Below, piece by piece: positions 1 to 7,532 of a stretch of DNA of 20,902 bases. The number at the start of each line of letters is the position of its first letter. Positions within the stretch are counted from its first letter, which is position 1. Origin of the DNA: Firmicutes bacterium UBA6132 (GTDB lineage Bacteria; Bacillota_A; Clostridia; Tissierellales; Sedimentibacteraceae); the NCBI GenBank assembly GCA_002435835.1, contig DIVM01000195.1:1651-22552 (forward strand), in the 5' to 3' direction. A program made the position numbers and the translations under genes. The notes beneath the pieces are model-generated. The model saw only the letters and a program-made list of their open reading frames with translations. It did not search any database and was not told the DNA's origin.

Positions 1-1536
1 CCCTACAGTTGCATAAGCCTCTATTGCTTCAATCATTACATCGCCTAAGTTTTCATTATTTTCGGCAGCTTTTTTAATTGCATCTAATGCTCTTTGAACA
101 CGAATGTTATCTCTGTTTCTTCGAATATCATCAAGTTTTATCTTTTGTCTTTCAGCTGTATCAGTAGAAAGTTCAAATACAGGTATTTCTGGATCATTAT
201 CATCTCTAAACATATTGCTACCTACAATTATTCGTTCCTTATTATCAACACTCATTTGAAATTTGTAAGCATTGTCAGAAAGCTTTCTTTGAAAATAACC
301 TTCTTGGATACAAGCAACTGAACCATTTTTAGAATCAATTTCTTCGATTATTTCCCATATTTCTTTTTCTAAATCATCTGTTAAACGTTCTATGGCATAT
401 GAACCTCCCATCATGTCTGCTGTTTCTGTTATTCCGGATTCATAAGCAATAATTTGCTGAGTACGAAGGGATACTTTAACAGCTTGTTCAGTAGGAATAG
501 AAAGGGCCTCATCATATGAAGAAGATGATATAGTCTGTACTCCACCTGCAACTGCTGCCATAGTTTCTAAAGTAACTCTTACTATATTATTTAACGGCTG
601 TTCTGCAGTTAATGCTGAGCCGCTTGTAAATACAAATATTTTAAGTCTTTGTGTTTCAGGATCTTTTGATCCATATCTATTTTTCATTATCTTAGCGTAC
701 ACCCTGCGGGCTGCTCTAAATTTTGCTACTTCTTCTAAAAAATCAACTGTTGAACTTGCAAATATATAAATGTTTTTTGCACATTGATCAATGTCTACAC
801 CTCTTCTTTTTGCTTCATCCATATATGAAATCAAATTTGACATTGTATATGCTATTTCTTGTGCTGCTGTAGCTCCAGCTTCTCTTATATGATATCCGCT
901 AACAGCTATAGGAGTCCAGTTTGGTAAGTGTTTTGCACTGTATTCTATAACATCTGCAGCAAGTTTTATTGATGCTTCAGGAGGAAATATATATGTTCCT
1001 CTGCAGATATATTCTTTTAAAGGATCATTTTGAAGGAAAAATCCTATTTTATTTGGGTCTATTCCAGTTTTTTTTGCATATGCAACATATAATGCCATCA
1101 TTATTATTGAATTTGCATTAGCTGTTGTCCTTATTTGTCTCACTTTTTCAAGTTGTATTCCTTCAAATAAACTTTCTATGTCAGCTAAAGAGTCAATAGC
1201 AACTCCTACTTTACCAACTTCTCCTTCAGCCATTTCGTCATCTGAATCAAGCCCCATCTGCGTAGGTAAATCAAGAGCTATTGAAAATCCAGTTTGTCCC
1301 TGCTCAATTAAATAACGATATCTTTTATTGGCTTCTTCAGCTGAAGCAAATCCTGAATAAAGTCCCATTATCCACAAATTATCTCGATACATCCCATCTC
1401 TTATACCCCTCGTATAAGGAAACTCTCCAGGATCTCCAAGTTTATCCTCATAGTTAAAGTCTTTAATATCATCCGGTTTATAAAATTTTTTCAGTTCATA
1501 ACCAGAAATCGTTGCATGTTTTTTTGAAGAATTCAT
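1..1536 (-). CDS. B12-dependent acyl-CoA mutase large subunit, divergent (partial, cut by left edge)
   Basis: 512 codons are open from ATG at 1536 (GGAGG seven bases upstream) to the window edge. The family carries out radical carbon-skeleton rearrangements of acyl-CoAs with adenosylcobalamin. Family landmarks seen: PYTRG (40-44), GFSIALDLPTQ (~83-93), LQND (168-171), SGYHIREAGAT (213-223), EEVAKFRAARR (~269-279), SGSALTAEQ, YDEALSIPT and a C-terminal AYATVG at the edge. Large subunits of this kind run about 550 residues, so only the end is missing; a separate B12-binding small subunit would be expected beyond the edge. By eye against the Propionibacterium enzyme, Tyr60 (Y89), Gln169 (Q197), Arg179 (R207), His216 (H244), Glu219 (E247) and Glu343 (E370) are kept. 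The positions of Y75, T77, R82, R87, R283, S285, H328, Q330 and N366 are changed. Tyr/Arg at the two specificity positions favours a carboxylated acyl-CoA such as methylmalonyl-CoA, but the true substrate is unknown. Confidence 0.88.
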   Translation of the reverse strand, partial: MNSSKKHATISGYELKKFYKPDDIKDFNYEDKLGDPGEFPYTRGIRDGMYRDNLWIMGLYSGFASAEEANKRYRYLIEQGQTGFSIALDLPTQMGLDSDDEMAEGEVGKVGVAIDSLADIESLFEGIQLEKVRQIRTTANANSIIMMALYVAYAKKTGIDPNKIGFFLQNDPLKEYICRGTYIFPPEASIKLAADVIEYSAKHLPNWTPIAVSGYHIREAGATAAQEIAYTMSNLISYMDEAKRRGVDIDQCAKNIYIFASSTVDFLEEVAKFRAARRVYAKIMKNRYGSKDPETQRLKIFVFTSGSALTAEQPLNNIVRVTLETMAAVAGGVQTISSSSYDEALSIPTEQAVKVSLRTQQIIAYESGITETADMMGGSYAIERLTDDLEKEIWEIIEEIDSKNGSVACIQEGYFQRKLSDNAYKFQMSVDNKERIIVGSNMFRDDNDPEIPVFELSTDTAERQKIKLDDIRRNRDNIRVQRALDAIKKAAENNENLGDVMIEAIEAYATVG

Positions 1537-1584
1537 ATTAACCTCCATGCTATTATAGTAAAAATAAAGTTATACTATTTGTTA

Positions 1585-1601
1585 AGCATTTTACATGCCA
1601 A
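1585..1601 (-). promoter_or_regulatory. sigma-54 (-24/-12) promoter of the mutase gene
   Basis: Read on the minus strand the site is TTGGCATGTAAAATGCT. It has GG and GC with exactly ten bases between, as in the TGGCAC-N5-TTGC consensus; the -12 element is the weaker half. Transcription would start near 1575, about 40 bases before the mutase ATG. Confidence 0.72.
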
Positions 1602-1662
1602 CTTTTTACGGTTATATTTATCTGAAAATTGCTGAATAGTTTGTATTATAAATTTAATAATA

Positions 1663-1695
1663 AACAAGTGTGTTCAGAAACTGAACACACTTGTT
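1663..1695. promoter_or_regulatory. Long perfect palindrome upstream of the mutase promoter
   Basis: Two perfectly complementary 15-base arms (AACAAGTGTGTTCAG and its reverse complement) are separated by AAA. It lies about 110 bases upstream of the predicted mutase start, a normal distance for a sigma-54 enhancer site. It is also about 215 bases beyond the activator gene's stop and could end that transcript, but the bases that follow on the minus strand form only a broken T tract. The rest of the 371-base gap between the two genes (1710-1907) shows only AT-rich sequence. Confidence 0.5.
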
Positions 1696-1709
1696 AACAT
1701 GGGTTAACA
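1692..1709. promoter_or_regulatory. Candidate activator binding site, TTAAC-N4-GTTAA
   Basis: TGTTAAC-ATGG-GTTAACA is a perfect 7-base inverted repeat, about 100 bases upstream of the -24 element of the mutase promoter. The same TTAAC-N4-GTTAA pattern occurs at 3843-3856 in front of the AAA+ operon. It overlaps the end of the longer palindrome at 1663-1695. Confidence 0.55.
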
Positions 1710-1907
1710 CTTTCATAATATTGAATTTATAATTTACTTAACTTGCATTTAATAAAAAGCATATTTTAACAGATCATTTATCAAGATTTAAACTTATTTA
1801 AATTTCAATACATATAAGCCTTTGATTTAATTAAAAATAATACATTTTCAATAGATTATAAATGATTTTGATATTTTCAAAATAAAAAGTGGCATGTTCA
1901 GTTTTAA

Positions 1908-3794
1908 TTATTCTTCTTTATATTTCTTCCATAGCGTTGTCCTACTAATGCCTAAAGTTAAAGCTGCCTGTTTTTTATTGTTGCTGTAACGTTCTAAAAT
2001 ACTTTCTATAATTTGCTTTTCCATATCTTTTAAAGTACCTAATTTTATTTTGATTTCATTAAAATCTTCAATTTTATTTATATCATTACTGCTTTCAGAA
2101 TTCATATAATCCGTTACATAATTATTAGAAGTTATTGAAAATTGTTTGCTTATTACAACGTATCTTTCAACAAAATTTATCAGCTCACGCACATTCCCGT
2201 TCCATTCATGCTTTTCAAGCATTTCAAGACTTCCTTCATCAAAAGTTGATTTGTGACCATTTATGTTTGAAAACATATTAAGGTAATAATTAATAAGGAG
2301 AGTAATATCTCCTTTTCTCCTTCTTAAAGGCGGTATATTTAAATTAAGAACCGATATTCTATAATATAAATCTTTTCTAAACTTTCCATCATTTATTAAT
2401 TTTCCTAATTTCTCATTGGTTGCTGCTATAACACGAACATTTATTGGAATTAATTTATCTCCGCCTAACCTAAGTACCTGTCTTTCTTGTAAAACTCTAA
2501 GTATTCTGCCCTGAAGCTGAATTGGAAGTTGATTTATTTCATCTAAAAAAATAGTGCCGTTATGGGCAAGTTCAAAAAGGCCTGACTTCCCTCCCTTTTT
2601 AGCACCTGTAAAAGCTCCCTCCTCATAACCCATAAGTTCGCTTTCAAGTAAATTTTCAGGAAGCGCAGCACAGTTAATTGCTACAAATGGTCCCTGGTTT
2701 CTGATACTTAAATTATGAATACTTTGTGCAAATAATTCTTTTCCAGTTCCTGTTTCACCCATTATAAGAATATCAGAATCAACTCCTGCATATGCTTCTG
2801 CTATTTTAACAGATTCTTTTATTGATTCAGAAGTTCCCATAATGTCTTTAAAATAATATCTTGCAGTAAAACCTTTTGTTTGTGATTTTCTGAATTTATG
2901 ATCTAACTTTTCTATTTTATTTGTTTCTTGAAATGTAATTACTGCTCCTTCTATTATTCCATCAACTATGATAGGCAATCTGTTAGTAAATAAATTTATT
3001 TCACCATATTTGACTAATTTATCGTTTTGTTTTACTCCTGATTTATAAACACTTTGAATACTTACATCATTAGTTAATTGTAAAATATTAGATCCTACAA
3101 TTTTCTCTTCATCAATATCAAAAATCTCGCTTGCTTTTTCATTACAATCAGTAATTATACCTTTATTGTTAACAATTATTACTCCATCTGTAAACATTGA
3201 CATTGCAGTTTTAAACCGCTGATTTTTTTCTTTAAAATTATGACTTATATATAAACTTTCTAAAGCTTTATCGATTGACAGTTGAATAGATTCATCAGAC
3301 AACCTGAGCACATAACCTTTGCTGTTTGAAGACTCTACTATTTGGGCACATGTAGGTCCACCTACTATTATTTCCATTTTTTGCGTAATTAAACGTTTAA
3401 TGGTATATTCTAAGTCTTCTTCATCTTTATATTTATAAAAAAATAATTTATTTTTTAAAAAAGGCTGTAATCTTTTTATGTCTAATTCTTTAGATTCTTG
3501 CATTATTAAAGCTATTCTTCTCCCAGTAATTTTAGAGTCAGATTCTGCATATATTAAAGTTTCTAATATATCCAAATCAGAAATATTTGTTTTTACAATT
3601 GGTATAGATACATATTTTTTTATTTCTAAAGCAGTTCCTGCAGGACTTATAATTATATCCACTGCTTTTTCTTTTTCCAATTTTACTGCAATGTCTACAG
3701 CATCCTTGAATGTAACCATGTCAAATATGGTAACGTTATCATATTTCTTGTTTGTATTAAACTTACCACCAATAACCAATGCAACCTTATCCAT
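1908..3794 (-). CDS. Sigma-54-dependent activator with PrpR-type sensor domain
   Basis: A 628-residue enhancer-binding protein. Residues ~1-185 resemble the PrpR_N sensor domain, which in PrpR binds a propionate-pathway metabolite (compare AGTALEIKKY and the IIVGG stretch). Residues ~195-295 look like a PAS domain. The central AAA+ domain has Walker A GETGTGKE (346-353), the sigma-54 contact loop GAFTGA (393-398), Walker B IFLDEI (415-420) and RVIAATN. A Fis-type helix-turn-helix ends the protein (KKQAALTLGISRTTLWKKY). The ATG at 3794 is preceded by AAAGGAG. The gene sits between two sets of genes that both carry -24/-12 promoters, so it is probably their dedicated activator, responding to a short-chain acyl metabolite. 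The effector itself cannot be read from the sequence. Confidence 0.93.
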   Translation of the reverse strand: MDKVALVIGGKFNTNKKYDNVTIFDMVTFKDAVDIAVKLEKEKAVDIIISPAGTALEIKKYVSIPIVKTNISDLDILETLIYAESDSKITGRRIALIMQESKELDIKRLQPFLKNKLFFYKYKDEEDLEYTIKRLITQKMEIIVGGPTCAQIVESSNSKGYVLRLSDESIQLSIDKALESLYISHNFKEKNQRFKTAMSMFTDGVIIVNNKGIITDCNEKASEIFDIDEEKIVGSNILQLTNDVSIQSVYKSGVKQNDKLVKYGEINLFTNRLPIIVDGIIEGAVITFQETNKIEKLDHKFRKSQTKGFTARYYFKDIMGTSESIKESVKIAEAYAGVDSDILIMGETGTGKELFAQSIHNLSIRNQGPFVAINCAALPENLLESELMGYEEGAFTGAKKGGKSGLFELAHNGTIFLDEINQLPIQLQGRILRVLQERQVLRLGGDKLIPINVRVIAATNEKLGKLINDGKFRKDLYYRISVLNLNIPPLRRRKGDITLLINYYLNMFSNINGHKSTFDEGSLEMLEKHEWNGNVRELINFVERYVVISKQFSITSNNYVTDYMNSESSNDINKIEDFNEIKIKLGTLKDMEKQIIESILERYSNNKKQAALTLGISRTTLWKKYKEE

Positions 3795-3839
3795 AACTTC
3801 TCCTTTTAAAACAATGTTATATGGATTTCTTCTACACTT

Positions 3840-3869
3840 ATTTTAACTTAAGTTAATAGTTTTGTCCAA
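3840..3869 (-). promoter_or_regulatory. Probable sigma-A-type promoter of the activator gene
   Basis: On the minus strand, TTGGAC and TAAAAT are separated by 18 bases, about 45 bases before the activator ATG. The palindrome TTAACTTAAGTTAA covers part of the -10 box and the spacer, so a protein bound there would block this promoter. Confidence 0.5.
3843..3856. promoter_or_regulatory. Candidate activator binding site between divergent genes
   Basis: TTAACTTAAGTTAA is a perfect palindrome that fits TTAAC-N4-GTTAA, as at 1694-1707. It lies about 73 bases upstream of the GG of the plus-strand -24 element. It could therefore act as enhancer for the AAA+ operon and as an operator for autoregulation of the activator gene. 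Confidence 0.55.
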
Positions 3870-3920
3870 TTTTTAAACACCTAAAATATGACAATAAGTC
3901 TGTAATTACGACATTACATA

Positions 3921-3936
3921 TGGCATAAATTTTGCT
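3921..3936 (+). promoter_or_regulatory. sigma-54 (-24/-12) promoter of the AAA+/kinase/acyltransferase operon
   Basis: TGGCATAAATTTTGCT has GG and GC separated by ten bases and a good TTTGCT -12 element. Transcription would start near 3947, 27 bases before the AAA+ ATG. Confidence 0.75.
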
Positions 3937-3973
3937 ACATTTAATTTATGATATTTTTTTATGGAGGATTAAT

Positions 3974-5107
3974 ATGCAAAATATAACAATTTATTATGGC
4001 CCAAAAAGTGGATTTAATAAAATATTAAAATTTGATGAGCCTACTATTACGTTGACTGCTTTGGCAATTTTAAGTGATAGAAAAATGAGGGAACACTCAT
4101 TTAAAATGCCAAACAGAAAAATGAACGACAGCGAAGAAAAATTAGAAGATTTAAACAAAATTAAAATACCTAATTTTGTAGCATTTTCTGATGAATATGC
4201 CGCATTAAGCGAAAATGCCATACAAGGTTTTTTAAGCTTTCTTTCTCAGTTTGATATAAATAATATTATACTTCAAAATCCACCATCTTATATTGTTTCA
4301 CAATTTAACAAACTTGAAATTGATGTAAACACATTTCAATATGTGTACAATACAGTTACGAAAAGTATAATAAAAGATATTAATAATGAATTTTCTTTTT
4401 ATATTATTGGACAAGAATCAGTAAAAAATAAATTAATGTCAACTCTTTATCAACTATGCAATTCTAAAGTTACAAAACCCGTAGTTATGCTTTTTTATGG
4501 ACATACAGGTGTCGGTAAAACAGAAACTGCAAAATTTTTAAGTATTCTGTTAAAGCAAAAGCTTTTTAGAAAACAATTTTCTATGTTTAACTCTGATGAG
4601 TTTACATCATATCTTTTTGGCGGCAAACACTCACAAAATTGTTTAGCTAAAGAACTTTTAGAACGAGAATCCAACATTATTTTATTTGACGAATTTGATA
4701 AAACTCATCCTGTGTTTCACAGCGCCTTTTATCAACTGTTTGATGAAGGTATATACGAGGATAAAAATTATTGTGTAACTCTTGAAAAATCAATTATAAT
4801 TTGTACATCCAACTATTCATCCTTGGACGAAATTAAAAAAAAGCTTGGTGCGCCTATTTATTCGAGGTTTGATGCTATTATAAAATATAATGAATTGGAT
4901 GTAGAAGCCATTAAAAAAATTATTGAAAAAGAGTATATGAGACAATTTAATTTATTGGATAATTGGGAACAGGATCTTGTGAAAAACAAAAACACCTTCA
5001 ATGATATTTTAACCATTTCCGATAATATTGAAAATGCAAGACAAATTAACCATTTAATAAAGGACAAAATTTCTTCAATATTAGTGCAACATATTATTAA
5101 CAGTTGA
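3974..5107 (+). CDS. AAA+ ATPase, ClpB/ClpA D2-like, with unfamiliar N-terminal domain
   Basis: 377 residues from the ATG at 3974, which has GGAGG at a good distance. An in-frame start at 3932 lies upstream of the predicted sigma-54 start site and is rejected. Residues 1-~135 match no domain I know. Residues ~140-377 form one AAA+ module of the Clp/Hsp100 second-domain type: Walker A GHTGVGKT (176-183), Walker B ILFDEFDK followed by THPVFHSAFYQLFDEG (236-259), sensor 1 TSN (278-280) and SRFD (297-300) in the arginine-finger region. No ClpP-binding loop or ClpA/B first domain is seen. It is the first gene of a sigma-54 operon with a kinase and an acyltransferase. A chaperone or reactivation role for the co-regulated mutase is possible but is only inferred. 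Confidence 0.85.
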   Translation: MQNITIYYGPKSGFNKILKFDEPTITLTALAILSDRKMREHSFKMPNRKMNDSEEKLEDLNKIKIPNFVAFSDEYAALSENAIQGFLSFLSQFDINNIILQNPPSYIVSQFNKLEIDVNTFQYVYNTVTKSIIKDINNEFSFYIIGQESVKNKLMSTLYQLCNSKVTKPVVMLFYGHTGVGKTETAKFLSILLKQKLFRKQFSMFNSDEFTSYLFGGKHSQNCLAKELLERESNIILFDEFDKTHPVFHSAFYQLFDEGIYEDKNYCVTLEKSIIICTSNYSSLDEIKKKLGAPIYSRFDAIIKYNELDVEAIKKIIEKEYMRQFNLLDNWEQDLVKNKNTFNDILTISDNIENARQINHLIKDKISSILVQHIINS

Positions 5108-5219
5108 ACAAATTTCAGTTAAATTAAATAATATATTTTATTAATAAATCTTTCAAATTAAAATATATATAAATAAATCTTGGGAAATTCTATTTATTAT
5201 AAATGAGAAGGAGTGAATT

Positions 5220-6296
5220 ATGAATAAAAAAAATCCGTTGATGCTTGTTATAATGTATGGCGGTACAACAACTAAAATTGCCATATATAAGGGAAATGAT
5301 TATTTATATAAAGAAACTCTTCATCATACCTTAAAAGAGATGAAAAGTTTTAAAACAGTTTGGGACCAGTATGATATAAGAAAACGCGATATTTTAGAAT
5401 GGATAAAAGAAAAAGGATTTAAACCGGAAAACTTCGATACTTTTGTTAGCTGTTCAGGATTGGTAAAGCCATGCGAGCCAGGTGTTTACGAAATTGATGA
5501 AAAGATGATTGAAGACTTTAAATCAGAGAAATACGGAATTCATACAAGTAATCCAGGATGCTGTATGTGTTATGATCTTGGAAAAAAATATGGAAAACCA
5601 GTTTTAACAGTTGATCCTACAACAGATGTAAATATGATAAAAATTGCAACTTACTCAGGTCACCCGCTCATACCCCGTCCTAACTCATATCATGTGCTAA
5701 ACCAAAAGGCGACTGCTAAATTAGTCAGTGAAAAATTAGGAAAAAAATATGAAAATGTTAATATTATAGTTGCTCACATCGGCAGCGGCATTACTGTGGG
5801 TGCACATTATCATGGTAAGGTCATCGACGTTAACAATGGAATAGAAAGCGATGGGCCCTTCTCATCCGTAAGGACCGGAGCCTTACCGGTAGGTCCTTTG
5901 GTAGATTTGTGTTATTCGGGCAAATACACAAAACAAGAAATGCACAATATGCTTGGAATAGAAGGTGGATTATCAGCATATCTCGGTACATCGGATGGTA
6001 TTGAAATAGAAAAACGTATTGTGTCAGGTGATAAGGAAGCTAAAATTGCTGTAAAGGCAATGTCTTATCAAATAGCTAAAGAAATTGGTGCAAGGTCTGT
6101 TACACTTAGAGGAAATATAGACGCTATTGCTATTACCGGTGGTTTGGCAAATTGGAACCGTGTAGTTAATTACATAATTTATTGGATAAAACATATTGCT
6201 CCTGTTTTTATTTATCCTGGTGAAAATGAATTGGAATCATTAGCAGCAGGCGTTAACAGATATATAAGAGGAGAAGAAAAATTAAAAAAATATTGA
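5220..6296 (+). CDS. Butyrate kinase family protein, divergent
   Basis: 358 residues, the usual butyrate kinase length, in the ASKHA acetate/butyrate kinase fold. Family members make ATP from an acyl-phosphate. Clear matches: HVLNQKATAK (~158-167), IIVAHIGSGITVGAH (182-196), KVIDVNNGIESDGPFS (200-215), GKYTKQEM and EGGLSAYLGT. The N-terminal NxGSTSTK loop is MYGGTTTK here (12-19), so the usual Asn is absent. The GRGG motif reads SCSG (77-80), replacing an Arg that normally contacts substrate. His108, His186 and Arg218 appear kept. GAAGGAG precedes the ATG. The next gene starts 18 bases downstream, so they are cotranscribed. The changed residues suggest a substrate other than butyryl-phosphate, or an altered mechanism. 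Confidence 0.88.
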   Translation: MNKKNPLMLVIMYGGTTTKIAIYKGNDYLYKETLHHTLKEMKSFKTVWDQYDIRKRDILEWIKEKGFKPENFDTFVSCSGLVKPCEPGVYEIDEKMIEDFKSEKYGIHTSNPGCCMCYDLGKKYGKPVLTVDPTTDVNMIKIATYSGHPLIPRPNSYHVLNQKATAKLVSEKLGKKYENVNIIVAHIGSGITVGAHYHGKVIDVNNGIESDGPFSSVRTGALPVGPLVDLCYSGKYTKQEMHNMLGIEGGLSAYLGTSDGIEIEKRIVSGDKEAKIAVKAMSYQIAKEIGARSVTLRGNIDAIAITGGLANWNRVVNYIIYWIKHIAPVFIYPGENELESLAAGVNRYIRGEEKLKKY

Positions 6297-6314
6297 ATAA
6301 AGGAAGTTAGAATT

Positions 6315-7214
6315 ATGATAAGAAGTTTTGATGAACTATTAAATTCAATAAAAAAACAAAATAAAAAAATTATTGCAATAGCATGTGCTGGTGATACTGT
6401 TACTTTAGAAGCTGTTCGTGAAGTTGAAACCATGGGTATTTCAGAGTGTATATTAATAGATAACAAAGAAAAAATTTTGAAAAACTCTGATAAAATTGGT
6501 TACAAAATCAAAGAAGAAAATATAATTGAAGTAAATAATGATGTTGAGGCTGCATTTAAAGCTGTAGAATTAGTGCGATTAGGAAAAGCAGATTTACCAA
6601 TGAAAGGTAATATTCAAACAAGTGATTATCTGCGTGCAGTTTTAAACAAAGAAAATGGTTTGCGAAAGAATAAAACACTCTCACATGTCGCTGTAATAGA
6701 AAAACCTCAAGGTGGCCTATTAATAATAACAGATTGTGCCATGACAATTAATCCTGATTTAAATCAGAAGGTTGAATTAATAAATAATGCAGTTGATGTT
6801 GCAATTAGGCTTGGATGTGAAAAAGCGAAAGTAGCTGTTCTTTCATTTATAGAAACAGTAAATCTTAATGCTCAATCAACTATAGATGCTGCAATATTAA
6901 GCAAGATGGGTGATAGGGGACAGATAAAAAATGCTGTTGTTGATGGACCTCTCGCTTTTGACAATGCAGTTTTCCCTGAATCATCAAAGCATAAAGGAAT
7001 AGTTAGTGAAGTTGCAGGTAAAGCTGATATTTTACTTGTTCCAAATATTGAAGTAGGCAATGCATTATATAAATCATTGACCATGATGTCAAAACTTAAG
7101 GCAGGCGGATTAGTAACAGGAGCAGTTGTTCCTGTAATTCAGGCACCCCGTGCAGATCCTATGGAGTCTAAAATTTATTCTATTGCACTTTGTCAGTATT
7201 ATTGTAACAAGTAA
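6315..7214 (+). CDS. Phosphate acetyl/butyryltransferase family protein
   Basis: 299 residues, full length for phosphotransbutyrylase. The family swaps CoA for phosphate on an acyl-CoA, giving the acyl-phosphate used by the kinase upstream. Conserved stretches seen: KADLPMKGNIQTSDYLRAVL (~94-113), LSHVAVIEKP, DCAMTINPDLNQKVELINNA, STIDAAILSKMGDRGQI, VVDGPLAFDNAV, AGKADILLVPNIEVGNALYK and the C-terminal RADPMESKIYSIAL. AGGAAG lies upstream of the ATG. Gene order here is kinase then acyltransferase, the reverse of the classic ptb-buk operon of solvent-forming clostridia. This protein is closer to the family norm than the kinase beside it. It most likely acts on the acyl-CoA product of the sigma-54 regulon. 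Confidence 0.9.
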   Translation: MIRSFDELLNSIKKQNKKIIAIACAGDTVTLEAVREVETMGISECILIDNKEKILKNSDKIGYKIKEENIIEVNNDVEAAFKAVELVRLGKADLPMKGNIQTSDYLRAVLNKENGLRKNKTLSHVAVIEKPQGGLLIITDCAMTINPDLNQKVELINNAVDVAIRLGCEKAKVAVLSFIETVNLNAQSTIDAAILSKMGDRGQIKNAVVDGPLAFDNAVFPESSKHKGIVSEVAGKADILLVPNIEVGNALYKSLTMMSKLKAGGLVTGAVVPVIQAPRADPMESKIYSIALCQYYCNK

Positions 7215-7260
7215 TAATTGTAATTGAATAAAGTTAATTTATATAAATATAGACTAATAA

Positions 7261-7287
7261 AAAAACTCTTCAATTTGAAGAGTTTTT
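7261..7287. terminator. Bidirectional rho-independent terminator
   Basis: AAAAACTCTTCAA and its exact reverse complement flank a single central T, with A and T runs on the two sides. It ends the kinase/acyltransferase operon from the left and can end the acetyltransferase transcript from the right. Confidence 0.85.
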
Positions 7288-7347
7288 CATTGTTTTTTAA
7301 ATTTTGTATGGAGGCGGACCGTACCAGTTTATATCCACAATTGATAT
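7274..7347 (+). repeat. Dispersed repeat, copy 1 (hairpin plus GC-rich tail)
   Basis: The 48 bases 7274-7321 are identical to 12755-12802, and the 40 bases 7308-7347 are identical to 16143-16182. The core ATGGAGGCGGACCG is far richer in GC than its surroundings. The repeat starts inside the terminator hairpin. The stretch from here to 7532 holds no credible gene. Confidence 0.85.
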
Positions 7348-7532
7348 CAAAACTTATATGCATAAAGCTTCAAAATAACCTTATAATAAAGACTTCGTGT
7401 TTTGGGGGCTGTATTAAATTTAGTATTTATTGTGAATCGAGAATAAATAAGAAGCATCATAATTTGTTTTATTTGAGCCATATAGTTCGAATAATATAAA
7501 TTATGCGATTGAATTAAGATCAAAATTTATGC

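Noticed and set aside
3478..3846. Plus-strand frame of 122 codons
   Set aside because: It is antisense to the sigma-54 activator, whose domains are unmistakable.
3932..3973. Upstream start for the AAA+ ATPase, adding 14 residues
   Set aside because: It overlaps the -12 element and lies before the predicted transcription start. The ATG at 3974 has a strong GGAGG.
5180..5200. Possible third -24/-12 promoter before the kinase gene (TTGGGAAATTC)
   Set aside because: There is no GC at the -12 position at the required distance. The kinase is more simply read from the 3921-3936 promoter.
7308..7347. Repeat tail read as the end of a minus-strand protein (WYGPPPYKI then stop)
   Set aside because: The other copies shift frame or lack the stop, so the repeat is conserved as DNA and not as peptide.
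7224..7499. Plus-strand frame of 91 codons
   Set aside because: It runs through a terminator hairpin and a dispersed repeat and has no ribosome binding site.
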